A stretch of 64,000 bases of DNA, from the NCBI RefSeq assembly GCF_900187405.1, contig NZ_LT896716.1:372001-436000 (forward strand), written 5' to 3'. The DNA is from Geobacter sp. DSM 9736 (GTDB taxonomy: Bacteria; Desulfobacterota; Desulfuromonadia; Geobacterales; Geobacteraceae). Positions 24,257-32,813 of the stretch are shown here, in pieces. A program made the translations under genes and the position numbers. The notes beneath the pieces are model-generated. The model did no database searches, had not been told where the DNA came from, and saw only the letters and a program-made list of their open reading frames with translations. Position 1 is the first letter of the stretch, and the number at the start of each line of letters is the position of its first letter.

Positions 24257-24808
24257 TTACTGCTCGGGGTCCTTCAACTTATCGGGGAACTGCCGGAACA
24301 GCTTGGTTACCTTCGGGTCGATGACGATTCTGCAATAAGGCTGGTCGCGATTCAGGCGGTAATAATCCCTGTGATAGCTTTCGGCGGGATAGAAGGTAGT
24401 GAGCGGCACGACCTCTGTCACGATATGTCCCGGCCACAGCTTTCGTTCCGCGACCCGCCGCAGCGACCGCTCGGCTACCTCCTGCTGTTCCGGATCATGG
24501 AAGAAGATCGCTGATCGGTACTGGGTCCCCTCATCTGCTCCCTGGCGATTGCGGGACGTGGGGTCATGGGTCTGCCAGAAAACATCCAGAAGTTCTTCGA
24601 ATGAAATCTCCTCCGGGTCGAATACGATCTGCACAGCCTCCGCATGCCCGGTCGATCCGCTGCATACATCCTCATAAGTTGGATTGAGCGCCGTTCCACC
24701 GGCATAGCCCGGCATAACCTCCATGACCCCCCTCAGACGCGCAAATACCGCTTCCGTGCACCAGAAACATCCACCGGCCAGTGTTGCAGTCTCACGGCGT
24801 TCGGACAT
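24257..24808 (-). CDS. msrA: Peptide-methionine (S)-S-oxide reductase MsrA
   Basis: The 183-residue product has the family signature GGCFWCTEAVF with the catalytic Cys14, then PGYAGG, ETxxGSTGHAEAVQI-like and the FYPAESYHRDYY segment. It reduces the S-epimer of methionine sulfoxide. The ATG at 24808 was chosen because AGGAGG lies 7 bases upstream; an in-frame GTG at 24814 is too close to that site. Confidence 0.95.
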   Translation of the reverse strand: MSERRETATLAGGCFWCTEAVFARLRGVMEVMPGYAGGTALNPTYEDVCSGSTGHAEAVQIVFDPEEISFEELLDVFWQTHDPTSRNRQGADEGTQYRSAIFFHDPEQQEVAERSLRRVAERKLWPGHIVTEVVPLTTFYPAESYHRDYYRLNRDQPYCRIVIDPKVTKLFRQFPDKLKDPEQ

Positions 24809-24894
24809 GGTCACCTCCTGATGACAGTGAAGGGCCGATTATAGTGTTTTCATGAATTTTACCACGAAAGTGAGGGTATTGCAGGCAGGGAGAC

Positions 24895-24922
24895 AAAAAG
24901 CTGCTGCGGGTGACGCAGCAGC
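24895..24922 (-). terminator. Terminator of the small riboswitch-controlled gene
   Basis: On the minus strand, stem GCTGCTGCG/CGCAGCAGC with loop TCACC is followed by TTTTTG, 29 bases after the stop of the gene at 24951. Confidence 0.88.
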
Positions 24923-24950
24923 AGGAAGAATGGGACTGCGTGTAGTTGTT

Positions 24951-25139
24951 TCAGGTGGAGCTGAACCTGTCCGATTCCTTGCCCGACCTACGTTTTCTGC
25001 GGATCGGGTCGCGTGCGATCCATGCGAGGCCGTTGGAGCGTTCGAATGCTATGATTTCGCGCCGGTCGATCAGGTCGTCCAGGGCACCCGACTCGACCCA
25101 TCCGGTAGCGCCGTCGGAATATATAACCTTGATTTGCAT
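24951..25139 (-). CDS. Small protein resembling the GSU3473 family
   Basis: The 62-residue product starts MQIKVIYSDG and ends in a basic tail. The pattern (a beta strand, a V-x-x-x-x-L-D-x-L-I-D segment, a short strand IIAFERSNG and then RDPIR) resembles small Geobacter proteins annotated as the GSU3473 family, whose function is unknown. GGGAG lies before the ATG at 25139. It has its own sigma70 promoter (25355-25382), a GEMM-like riboswitch, an internal terminator and a final terminator, so it is a self-contained regulated unit. The family name is from memory and should be confirmed by search. Confidence 0.83.
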   Translation of the reverse strand: MQIKVIYSDGATGWVESGALDDLIDRREIIAFERSNGLAWIARDPIRRKRRSGKESDRFSST

Positions 25140-25194
25140 CGTTTCTCCCTTTCCGTCCCTGTCAATAGTATACCCGAGGCACGACTCGGGGAGC

Positions 25195-25236
25195 AAAAAG
25201 AAAAGCCGCCCCGGTCGCGGGTGCCGGTGCGGCTTT
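25195..25236 (-). terminator. Riboswitch expression-platform terminator
   Basis: On the minus strand, stem AAAGCCGC-ACCGG/CCGG-GGCGGCTTT is followed by TCTTTTT, between the aptamer and the gene it controls. A second hairpin (CCCGAG/CTCGGG, 25173-25190) follows in the leader. Confidence 0.8.
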
Positions 25237-25248
25237 CTATGCAGTTTC

Positions 25249-25347
25249 GCCTGTTTCTTCGGCAGCCCGGCTGTCTGTTACCTAATAACAGACCCGTTAG
25301 CTTTGTGTACCGGAAATTTCTTTTCGGCAACCCTTTCGGAAACAGGC
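25249..25347 (-). ncRNA. GEMM-I-like cyclic dinucleotide riboswitch, variant
   Basis: On the minus strand the 3' half matches the GEMM-I consensus closely: CACAAAGCTAACGGGTCT, a 7-bp P3 stem (TCTGTTA, loop TTAGG, TAACAGA), then CAGCCGGGCTGCCGAAG. A perfect 9-bp closing stem (GCCTGTTTC/GAAACAGGC) encloses it. The 5' half is divergent: the conserved GGGCAAACC appears as GGGTTGCC and P2 is only CCG/CGG with a large A-rich loop instead of a GNRA tetraloop. The related Geobacter cGAMP-type (GEMM-Ib) aptamers share the same 3' segment. A terminator and then the gene at 25139 follow. Whether the ligand is c-di-GMP, cGAMP or neither is open. Confidence 0.6.
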
Positions 25348-25354
25348 TGACTTC

Positions 25355-25382
25355 AGTTTATCGCAGCTACGGGGGATGTAAA
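25355..25382 (-). promoter_or_regulatory. Sigma70 promoter of the riboswitch transcript
   Basis: On the minus strand, -35 TTTACA (25377-25382), 16-base spacer, -10 TAAACT (25355-25360). The predicted transcription start falls just before the aptamer closing stem, which supports both calls. Confidence 0.68.
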
Positions 25383-25498
25383 GGGCTTGCGCGGAAAATT
25401 CTGCAGCACTCGGTTCCTCTGTTTAAAGGGCACTGATTACTTCATTGTCGGCATAATTTTATTCGCACCCGGAAGTTTCGCTTAGCCAGGATAGTTAA

Positions 25499-25619
25499 GC
25501 GGCGTCAGATTCGCGATGATTCCGTGGTCGGTGACGACCGATGGCCCGCAGGCGTAGCAGCGCTACGTCGAGGAGCCTGAGGAGGAACCGGCGCGGAAGG
25601 GCGCGAATATGGCGTCGCC
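25499..25619. repeat. Element B, copy 2 (121 bp)
   Basis: It aligns along its length with copy 1 at 9449-9583 (ends GCGGCGTCAGATTCGCG and inverted GGCGACGCCATATTCGCG). It lacks the 17-bp hairpin insert, having GGCGTAGCAGCGCTACG instead. Both copies follow a GTTAAA or GTTAAG sequence at the left. It ends 5 bases from the stop codon of the ABC transporter gene. Confidence 0.87.
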
Positions 25620-25623
25620 CCTC

Positions 25624-27405
25624 CTAGCTCGCCAGGAGTAGGCCCCGCGACTGGCTTCTGACCAGCGACGCATAGTACCCGTTGCGCCGCATGAGGCGCT
25701 CGTGATTGTCGGACTCGATGATCCGACCGTTCTTCAGGACGAGAATGCGATCCGCACCTACGACGGTATCGAGGCGGTGAGCGATGATGAAGCTGGTCCG
25801 TCCCTTGACGAGCCGGTCGAGAGCTTCCTGGACGAGAGCCTCGGATTCGGCATCCAGGGCGGAGGTCGCTTCGTCGAGAATCAGAAGCGACGGGCTCTTG
25901 AGCAGCGCGCGCGCAATGCTGATCCGCTGCCGTTCTCCCACCGAAATGCGGCACCCACGCTCTCCTACCACAAAGTCATACTTTTCGGGGAGCTGGGAGA
26001 TGAACGCATGGGCGTTGGCGGCGCGGGCGGCAGCCTCTATTTCCGCATCGCTCGCATCGGGTCTCCCGTAGGCTATGTTGTTGCGGATGGTGTCGTTGAA
26101 GACAAGGGCGTCCTGTAGAACGACACCGATCTGCTGCCGCAGGGATCGCTGCTGGAGGGAGCGAAGGTCCTGTCCGTCGAGCTTTATGGAGCCGTCGGTG
26201 GGGTCGTAGAAGCGCTGCAGGAGCGAAACCATTGTTGTTTTTCCGGAGCCGCTGGGCCCCACTATGGCCACCGTCTCCCCGGGGCGAACATGGAGGTCGA
26301 TGTTGTCCAGAATGCGGCGGTCCCTCGTGTAGGAGAAGCTGACATTGCGGAAGCTCACTTCCCCTTGGACCGATCTGACCGGGAGGGCATGGGGAGCATC
26401 CTTCAGCCGATCCTCCGCATCGAGGATCGAGAAGACAATGTCGAAGGAGATGCTCGCCTTGCGAAGGGTCTGGTAGATCCCGGTGAGGTTGTTCACCGGG
26501 CCGAAGATCCCTCCCTGATACCCGAGAAATGCCATCAGGGTTCCTACCGTCGTCTCGCCCCGCTGGATGAGCAAGACGGCGAACCCGATGGAAGCCGTCT
26601 TGGCCAGCATGATCACCAGGTTCTGGATGGCCCCTATCTTGGTGTCTGTGACCACCCCTCTCCGCACGATCCCGTGCGCCTCCGCCACGTCTCCCATGAA
26701 CCGCTTCCGCTCCGCCTCCTCCATTGCGAAACTCTTCACGGTAACTATCCCCGAAAGCACCTCGTTGAACCGAGAGAAAATGATCCCCCAGCGGTTGAGC
26801 AGAGCGGATTCCCGTGCTGTCTGCTCCCGTGAGGCATAAATGCCTATGAGGGCGGGAAGCGGCGCAAAGAGTACCACCACCAGCGACAGCCGCCAGTCGA
26901 GGCGGATCATGATCACTACAGAGATGGAAAGGTAGATGAGACCTGGGAGAATATTGAAGGCGATATCGGCGACGGCTGCCACGAATCCGTTTATCCCGTG
27001 ATTGAGCCTGGTCATGAGGCTCCCGACGGTTTCCCCACGATGGTAGGAGAGGGGAAGGGAGTGGAGGCGCGCCGTGGTGGCATCCAGAAGGTGATAATTG
27101 ACAGCCAGCCGGATCTTCCAGCAGAGCCTGTTGGAAAATCCGTTAAGGGTCTCCCTCGCCACCGCGGCGGCCATTATTGCACCGACTGCCATGAGCAGGC
27201 TGGCGATGTTCGACCCACTTCCCAGGCGGTCGAAGACCACCTTGTAGATGAGTGGCTCCAGAGCCCCCAGGGCGGCCACCATGAGCATGAACAGAAGGAT
27301 GAACGGAATCGTTTTCCTGTGCGGCCTGATGAAGGAGAGCGCCCGGCGGGCCTGCTTCCTTTTTTCATCGTTGAAACCGGCATATGTGATGAGTTTTCTA
27401 AGCAT
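25624..27405 (-). CDS. ABC exporter, fused permease/ATPase (MsbA-like)
   Basis: The 593-residue product has an N-terminal six-helix ABC_membrane domain (about 30-315) and a C-terminal nucleotide-binding domain with Walker A GPSGSGKTT, Q-loop GVVLQDALVF, Walker B LLILDEATSALD and H-loop AHRLDT. The usual LSGGQ signature reads ISVGE. The N-terminal half and length fit lipid or multidrug exporters of the MsbA/LmrA group; it would act as a homodimer in the inner membrane. GAGAGG precedes the ATG. It is a lone gene; the substrate cannot be told. Confidence 0.93.
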   Translation of the reverse strand: MLRKLITYAGFNDEKRKQARRALSFIRPHRKTIPFILLFMLMVAALGALEPLIYKVVFDRLGSGSNIASLLMAVGAIMAAAVARETLNGFSNRLCWKIRLAVNYHLLDATTARLHSLPLSYHRGETVGSLMTRLNHGINGFVAAVADIAFNILPGLIYLSISVVIMIRLDWRLSLVVVLFAPLPALIGIYASREQTARESALLNRWGIIFSRFNEVLSGIVTVKSFAMEEAERKRFMGDVAEAHGIVRRGVVTDTKIGAIQNLVIMLAKTASIGFAVLLIQRGETTVGTLMAFLGYQGGIFGPVNNLTGIYQTLRKASISFDIVFSILDAEDRLKDAPHALPVRSVQGEVSFRNVSFSYTRDRRILDNIDLHVRPGETVAIVGPSGSGKTTMVSLLQRFYDPTDGSIKLDGQDLRSLQQRSLRQQIGVVLQDALVFNDTIRNNIAYGRPDASDAEIEAAARAANAHAFISQLPEKYDFVVGERGCRISVGERQRISIARALLKSPSLLILDEATSALDAESEALVQEALDRLVKGRTSFIIAHRLDTVVGADRILVLKNGRIIESDNHERLMRRNGYYASLVRSQSRGLLLAS

Positions 27406-27498
27406 CGGAAACCTCTCTCAGTCACTTGAAAGCTTACTGCTCACCCACCCTAGTGAATCGGTATCGAAAATACAGTGACGGGAGTCACAGGGGTGCCG

Positions 27499-27526
27499 TT
27501 GCAGATGGGGCGGAGGCTGTTATAGT
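27499..27526 (+). promoter_or_regulatory. Sigma70-like promoter before the glycosidase gene
   Basis: -35 TTGCAG (27499-27504), 16-base spacer, -10 TATAGT (27521-27526), 24 bases before the ATG. A GTGAC-GGGA-GTCAC palindrome at 27475-27488 just upstream could be a regulator site. Confidence 0.6.
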
Positions 27527-27550
27527 GGGATCAGGAGGTAGGAAGGGGGA

Positions 27551-28909
27551 ATGAGACGAAACCTGTTTTTCCTCGTGATATGGCTCTGCGCGGCGCAGAT
27601 TGGTTTGATCGCCACGGTTCCCGCATCGGCGAAAGGGAGTGCCGTCCGTGCAGCTGCCGCCTTTACTAAGCCGGTGTCCTTCAGCCTGCTTCAGGACTAC
27701 CCGAAGGGTGAGGATATCCGGGAGGTGGAGCGGGACTTCCAGTTGATGAAGGAGCTTGGGATAAGCACCTGGCGTGGGAGCTTCAGCTGGATCGATTACG
27801 AACCGCGTCCAAAAAAATACGATTTCGCGTGGCTTCACCGATTCCTGCAACTGGCGGAACGTCACGGGCTAACACTCCGCCCCTACCTCGGCTACACACC
27901 TGCATGGGCGGCAAGGGGGGGGAAAGACGGTGAAGCCTGGAACGATCCCCCGAAACGGCTGGATGACTGGCGGGGATTCGTCACCCGGATAGTTACCGAA
28001 ACCAAGCGGTACCGTAACATCGAGTCGTTCGAGATTTATAACGAGGAAAATGTCGCGCAGTGGTGGGACGGACGCGCTGCTGATTATAACCAGGTTCTCC
28101 GCGCAGGTTCCGTTGCGGTCAAGACGGTGATCCCTGCAACGGAGGTGATTTTCGGGGGCATGGTGTACCCCGACGTGGATTGGGTGGAGCAGGCGTGCGC
28201 CGTTCACGGCAACGCGCGAACCTTCGACATCCTGCCCTTCCACGCCTATCCCGAAACCTGGACTCCTAAAGAAGTGACTGTGGAGAATTACCTGGATCAG
28301 GGGGATCCCGGTTTTTTCGGCAAACACTTTCTGGCAACGGTGGATAAAAAGTGCGACGGGCAGCCGATCTGGATCAATGAGGCCGGCTTCGCCACCGCAC
28401 CGGGTAAGACCGAAAAGGACCAGGCGAACTGGTGGGCGCGTGCCATAGCCACCTTCCTGGCGGACCCGCGGGTGGAGCATCTCGGGATTTACCAGATGAG
28501 GGACAGGAAGAAGTCGGAGAAGGTCATCGGCGAGAGCGAGAACTACCATCTCGGAATCACGCGCGCCGACCGCACCAAGAAGCTCGCCTTTCATCTCCTC
28601 AAGCGGCTCATTCCCCTGATGAATACCGGATATCTCACTGTGGCCGACCGGGAGCTCGCACTGGAGGTCGTCGGAGGGAAGAGGGGGGAGCTCTATCATC
28701 ACCTCTTTGTGCGTCCGGACGGGGAGCAGGTGCTCTTCGTATGGGACCGGAAGGGAAATCCAGTGCTCCGGATTCGCCCCCGAGCCGCAACCGCCGTGAC
28801 CGAAATCTTCCTTGACGGCACTTCGGCTCCGGTTGAGTCATTTGACGGCCGTGAGCTGGACCGGGTCAGCCTCAGTCCCGGAACCGTTAGGATCTTCCAT
28901 TTCAGGTAG
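27551..28909 (+). CDS. Exported clan GH-A glycoside hydrolase-like protein
   Basis: The 452-residue product has a signal peptide (about 1-27). The TIM-barrel shows clan GH-A landmarks: SWIDYEP, PYLGYTPAWA, acid/base Glu165 in IYNEENV (the Asn-Glu pair) and nucleophile Glu277 in WINEAGFA. It is closest in feel to GH39/GH5-type enzymes; the family assignment is not certain. A C-terminal beta domain follows (about 365-452). It probably acts on an oligosaccharide or surface polysaccharide in the periplasm. AGGAGGT and GGAAGGGGG lie before the ATG. Confidence 0.85.
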   Translation: MRRNLFFLVIWLCAAQIGLIATVPASAKGSAVRAAAAFTKPVSFSLLQDYPKGEDIREVERDFQLMKELGISTWRGSFSWIDYEPRPKKYDFAWLHRFLQLAERHGLTLRPYLGYTPAWAARGGKDGEAWNDPPKRLDDWRGFVTRIVTETKRYRNIESFEIYNEENVAQWWDGRAADYNQVLRAGSVAVKTVIPATEVIFGGMVYPDVDWVEQACAVHGNARTFDILPFHAYPETWTPKEVTVENYLDQGDPGFFGKHFLATVDKKCDGQPIWINEAGFATAPGKTEKDQANWWARAIATFLADPRVEHLGIYQMRDRKKSEKVIGESENYHLGITRADRTKKLAFHLLKRLIPLMNTGYLTVADRELALEVVGGKRGELYHHLFVRPDGEQVLFVWDRKGNPVLRIRPRAATAVTEIFLDGTSAPVESFDGRELDRVSLSPGTVRIFHFR

Positions 28910-29041
28910 CGCCTGCGGATCGCCGGGTGCTGCAGCCTCCTTCTATCGAAACCTTTTCAATCAACGTTCAAGTTGGGCCCTCGCTCTCCGATAACAACTG
29001 TAGCCTCCCTTCGACAGACCTACATCCCTGCAGGAGAATCA

Positions 29042-29722
29042 ATGTCAGATCTTCGCATGCTGCTTATCGCCCGCGAGGGTGAAGCGCGTGAAGCATACCG
29101 TGCCGCGCTGGACCGTCTCGGCGTTCCCTATGATATTGCCGCCTCCTTCGGTGAGGTCCCTGCTCTGGCCGGAGGAAACGCCTACAGCGGACTTCTGATG
29201 GATATCCTTACCCTGGTCCGGACCAAAAAGGAGGAGGAGAAGACGGTGGCATACGAATGCATCAACTTCTACCCCTCAACTCGTTTGAAGTGGGATTCCA
29301 AACGGGATCGCATCAGTCTTCTCGCTTTCGATCATGGGACTGCGGACGAGGCGGAATCTGCCCTGGAAACATTCATAGAGGAGCGGTGCCGCAGTTTCCC
29401 GCCGCGAGCCCTCCGCAGCTCCATCAGAAAGGATCTGGTGCTCAACCTGTATCTGAGCGGAAGAAGCCTGAGTGCTGAGGAGAAAACCTTTTCCCTCAAC
29501 GTTTCCCGTGGGGGAGCGTTCATACAGACCATTCATTCGTACGAAAAGGGGGACGACGTCTCGATCAGGTTCAGGGAATTATTCGAAGGTACCGAGGTGA
29601 GAGGGGTGGTCTGCTGGCGGCTTGCGTGGGGGGAGCGCCGTGCGGTCCCCGGGATAGGCATCCGGTTTGAGGGGTTGTCGGAGGCTCAGGCAGCGGAGTT
29701 GGCCCGGCTACTGAAAAAATAG
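29042..29722 (+). CDS. PilZ-domain protein with receiver-like N-terminus
   Basis: The 226-residue product starts at the ATG at 29042, supported by AGGAGA. The C-terminal PilZ domain (about 120-226) has the c-di-GMP-binding residues R125xxxR129 and N153xSxxG157. The N-terminal 110 residues look like a degenerate response-regulator fold (MLLIAREGEA opening, D54 in LLMDILT) but lack the usual acidic pair. It probably reads c-di-GMP for motility, exopolysaccharide or transcription control. Its N-terminal domain recurs in related Geobacter PilZ proteins as far as I recall. A hairpin after the stop terminates the convergent gene. Confidence 0.88.
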   Translation: MSDLRMLLIAREGEAREAYRAALDRLGVPYDIAASFGEVPALAGGNAYSGLLMDILTLVRTKKEEEKTVAYECINFYPSTRLKWDSKRDRISLLAFDHGTADEAESALETFIEERCRSFPPRALRSSIRKDLVLNLYLSGRSLSAEEKTFSLNVSRGGAFIQTIHSYEKGDDVSIRFRELFEGTEVRGVVCWRLAWGERRAVPGIGIRFEGLSEAQAAELARLLKK

Positions 29723-29723
29723 G

Positions 29724-29758
29724 AAAAGCCAGCAGCAGCCGAAGCGCTGCTGCTGGCT
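29724..29758 (-). terminator. Terminator of the acyl-CoA synthetase gene
   Basis: On the minus strand, a 13-bp stem AGCCAGCAGCAGC/GCTGCTGCTGGCT followed by TTTT. On the plus strand there is no T run. Confidence 0.82.
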
Positions 29759-29789
29759 AAATGTTTGAAGGGGTTCGCGCGGAGATGCG

Positions 29790-31448
29790 TCAGGCGGTTG
29801 CACACGCCAATTCGAGCTGCAATTCCTCGATGGCCATCTCCTGCAGTTTGAACTTCTGAATTTTTCCCGAAGCGGTCATCGGATAGCTGCTGACGAATTT
29901 AACGTAGCGCGGAATCTTGTAGTTGGCTATCTTCCCCCTGCAGAAAGCCTTCACCTCCTCCTCGGTCATCTCTTCCCCCTTCTTCAGAATGATGGCTGCC
30001 ATAACCTGCTCGCCATATTTCCGGTCGGGGACGCCGTAGACCTGCACGTCCGAGATCTTCGGATGGGTGTAGAGGAACTCCTCGATTTCCCGGGGATAGA
30101 TGTTTTCGCCGCCGCGGATAATGATATTCTTGATCCGGCCGGTGATCTTGCAGTAGCCGTTCTCGTCCATGACCGCCAGGTCCCCGGTATGGAGCCAGCC
30201 TTCGGCGTCTATTGCCTTGGCTGTCTCCTCCACCATCTTGTAGTAGCCCTTCATGACCAGATAACCGCGCGTGCAAAGCTCTCCCTGTGTTCCGGGGGCG
30301 ACGGTGGCGCCCGTCTCGATATCGACGATCTTCACCTCCACATTGGGGAGCGAGCGGCCGACAGAGGCGACCCGTAACTCGATCGGGTCGTCGGTGCGCG
30401 TCTGGGTGATGACGGGTGAGGACTCGGTCTGTCCGTAGGCGATGGTGATCTCGGTGGCGTTCATATCCCGTATGACCCGCTTCATCACCTCTATTGGACA
30501 GGGGCTTCCGGCCATTATTCCGGTCCGCAGGCTAGAAAGGTCGAAGAGCTCGAAGGCCGGATGCTCCAGCTCAGCGATGAACATTGTCGGCACGCCATGG
30601 AGAGCCGTGCACCGCTCCTTCTCCACCGTCTGAAGCACTTTGAGCGGGTCGAAAACTTCGACCGGCACCATGGCTGCTCCGTGGGTAACGCAGGCCATCA
30701 CGCCGAGAACGCAACCGAAACAGTGGAAGAAGGGGACCGGGATGCAGAGGCGGTCCTTGTCGGTAAACTTCATGCACTCGCCGATGTAGAAGCCGTTGTT
30801 CACGACGTTATAGTGGGTGAGCATCACTCCCTTGGGGAAGCCGGTCGTACCCGAGGTGTACTGCATGTTTATCACTTCGTGGCAGTCGAGGCCGGCCTCC
30901 ACGGCGGCAAGCTCTGCATCGGTCACCTCCTTGCCTGATTCCACAAGGCTCGAAAAGCTGAACATTCCGGATGGGGTTTGCTCTCCCAGAAAGACGACAT
31001 TCTTCAGGAAAGGGAGTGTGTTGCTTGAAAGCTTCCCGGGTTCGGAGGTTCTCAGTTCAGGGACAACCTCGTAGACTGTATCTACGTAATCGGTATCCTT
31101 GAACGACTTGACGAGGAAGAGGGTAGTGGAGTCGGACTGGTTGAGAATGTACTCCAGTTCACGGGATTTGTAGTTGGTGTTTACGGTGACCAGGACTGCG
31201 CCGATTTTAGCGGTGGCGAACTGAAGCACCACCCACTCCGGGACGTTGTATGCCCAGATGGAAACATGGTCCCCCTTTTTGATGCCGAGCCGCAGAAGCC
31301 CCTTTGCCACCTGCCTGCACACGTCGTTGAACTGCCGGTAGCTGTAGCGCAGCCCTTTATCGGGATATACCAGTGCATCGTTATCAGGATACCGATCGGC
31401 TATATGGTCAAGTAGACCGCCTGCGGTAAAGGGAAGAAGTTCCGCCAT
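29790..31448 (-). CDS. AMP-forming acyl-CoA synthetase
   Basis: The start is the second ATG of an ATGATG pair, with GGAGG 6 bases upstream. The 552-residue product carries the AMP-binding family motifs: [11 protein letters not shown] (phosphate-binding loop), the late YGQTESSP segment, GWLHTGDLA, the hinge region [18 protein letters not shown], and a C-terminal Lys in TASGKIQK. It activates a carboxylic acid, probably a medium- or long-chain fatty acid, with ATP and CoA. It lies alone; the divergent gene at 31733 uses the other side of the intergenic region. Confidence 0.93.
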   Translation of the reverse strand: MAELLPFTAGGLLDHIADRYPDNDALVYPDKGLRYSYRQFNDVCRQVAKGLLRLGIKKGDHVSIWAYNVPEWVVLQFATAKIGAVLVTVNTNYKSRELEYILNQSDSTTLFLVKSFKDTDYVDTVYEVVPELRTSEPGKLSSNTLPFLKNVVFLGEQTPSGMFSFSSLVESGKEVTDAELAAVEAGLDCHEVINMQYTSGTTGFPKGVMLTHYNVVNNGFYIGECMKFTDKDRLCIPVPFFHCFGCVLGVMACVTHGAAMVPVEVFDPLKVLQTVEKERCTALHGVPTMFIAELEHPAFELFDLSSLRTGIMAGSPCPIEVMKRVIRDMNATEITIAYGQTESSPVITQTRTDDPIELRVASVGRSLPNVEVKIVDIETGATVAPGTQGELCTRGYLVMKGYYKMVEETAKAIDAEGWLHTGDLAVMDENGYCKITGRIKNIIIRGGENIYPREIEEFLYTHPKISDVQVYGVPDRKYGEQVMAAIILKKGEEMTEEEVKAFCRGKIANYKIPRYVKFVSSYPMTASGKIQKFKLQEMAIEELQLELACATA

Positions 31449-31637
31449 CATGTTCCTCCAGTGTGCGCCGTGCTTGCGGTGGCGAGAAAGGGCAAAATTC
31501 ATTAAGTAGCAGGTACATACACGAAGGGGCGTCACCTGTCAATACGCAATCTGTGAATAGCGATTCCCGATTCAGGGGGGATGGCACGATGGCGGGGAGA
31601 GGTGCGTCAAACTGCGCCGCAGAGGGGGAAAAGAGGG

Positions 31638-31665
31638 TTGACCGCAGTGTCCAATGCTGTATAGT
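31638..31665 (+). promoter_or_regulatory. Sigma70 promoter before the small membrane protein
   Basis: -35 TTGACC (31638-31643), 16-base spacer, -10 TATAGT (31660-31665), 67 bases before the ATG at 31733. Confidence 0.65.
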
Positions 31666-31732
31666 ATGGCCGCCCGGGGAGTATTCGCCCCAATTGATTC
31701 AGTCGTGCAAGAGTGTAAATCGGAAGTGTGAA

Positions 31733-31999
31733 ATGAAAGACGCAAAGAACAGCACCGCCGGTGCCAGGAAATACTTCATATACACCGGGATCGCCGTAGG
31801 AACCGCCTTAAGTCTCTGGTACCTCTACCGGATACACCTCCAGCGCATCGAGCCTGGAGTGCCGGTCAAGTACGACCCTGTGTGGACTCAGTTCGTGAAC
31901 ATCGCCCTCATCTACTTTGCAGCAATTTTCCAGTTCAGCCTTCTGCACAAGCTGTATGGCCTTGTGATGCGTTTTGTGAGGAAAGATCGTCCCCGGTAA
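31733..31999 (+). CDS. Small membrane protein, unknown
   Basis: The product is 88 residues with two hydrophobic segments (about 13-33 and 54-74) separated by a short charged loop (HLQRIEPGVPVKYDPVW). GGAAG lies 9 bases before the ATG, and a sigma70 promoter lies at 31638-31665. An upstream extension of the frame has no start signal. It is followed 20 bases later by an HD-domain gene, likely in the same transcript. I do not recognise the family. Confidence 0.72.
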   Translation: MKDAKNSTAGARKYFIYTGIAVGTALSLWYLYRIHLQRIEPGVPVKYDPVWTQFVNIALIYFAAIFQFSLLHKLYGLVMRFVRKDRPR

Positions 32000-32019
32000 A
32001 AGCCGCCGGGGGAACGCCT

Positions 32020-32802
32020 ATGGATAAAGAAACTCTCGACCGGCTCAAAAGCTGGTTTTCCGATTACTGCTCCGGATTCCGGTTCTCCTCCACGGAAGAC
32101 CAGCGGAATATTGCTCTGAAGGAAATCCATACCCGCAACGTCTGTGCGGACATGGTCCGTATCGCCGGAGAGGAGAGGGTAGCCGGAAAATCTCTCCTCG
32201 TAGCCGAGACGGTTGCTCTGTTTCACGATGTGGGCAGGTTCGAGCAGTACCGGCGCTATCGTACGTATCGTGACAGCGACTCGGAGAACCACGCTCTGCT
32301 GGGCGCCCGGATTCTTCAGGAGACCCGCGTGCTCGAAATGCTGGAAGAGCCGGAGCGGCGGATCATCATTGAGTCGGTCCGGCTGCACAACCTCTTTTCG
32401 ATTCCGCGTGATGTGGCCTCCGATGTGAAGCCCTTTCTCGAGCTGATCAGGGATGCAGACAAGCTGGACATCTGGCGGGTCTTCATCGAGCAGTTCAGGC
32501 TTCCCGTTGCCGAGCAGGCTTCCGCCGCTTTCCTCGGCCTCCCCCTTACGACCACCTACACGAGCGATCTGCTTGCATATCTTCACCGTGGTGAGATGAT
32601 TAGCTTGTCCAGGGTGAAAGTCGTCAACGATTTCAAACTGCTCCAGATGTCCTGGATTTTCGACCTCAACTGCAAGGCGTCCCTCCGGATGGTGGAGGAG
32701 CGGGAGTACATCAGCCACCTTGCCGAAACCCTTCCCGATGATGAGGCTATCCGGGAGGTAGTGGAGGTGCTGCGGAAGCATCTGAAGGAGCGGGTTGCGT
32801 GA
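32020..32802 (+). CDS. HD-domain phosphohydrolase
   Basis: The 260-residue product has a metal-binding HD signature (ETVALFHDVGRFEQY) with an upstream His in KEIHTRNVCADMV, and a later DADKLD motif that completes the HD metal-site set. There is no GYP motif. The substrate is probably a nucleotide or cyclic nucleotide but is unknown. The start ATG at 32020 was chosen because GGGGGAA lies just before it. It lies second in a likely operon with the small membrane protein, followed by the PLDc_N-type protein. Confidence 0.85.
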   Translation: MDKETLDRLKSWFSDYCSGFRFSSTEDQRNIALKEIHTRNVCADMVRIAGEERVAGKSLLVAETVALFHDVGRFEQYRRYRTYRDSDSENHALLGARILQETRVLEMLEEPERRIIIESVRLHNLFSIPRDVASDVKPFLELIRDADKLDIWRVFIEQFRLPVAEQASAAFLGLPLTTTYTSDLLAYLHRGEMISLSRVKVVNDFKLLQMSWIFDLNCKASLRMVEEREYISHLAETLPDDEAIREVVEVLRKHLKERVA

Positions 32803-32813
32803 CGGGAGGCGAA

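Noticed and set aside
9278-25619. Possible CRISPR array from repeated sequences
   Set aside because: The repeats are 120-190 bp, dispersed over 16 kb, without regular spacers or cas genes.
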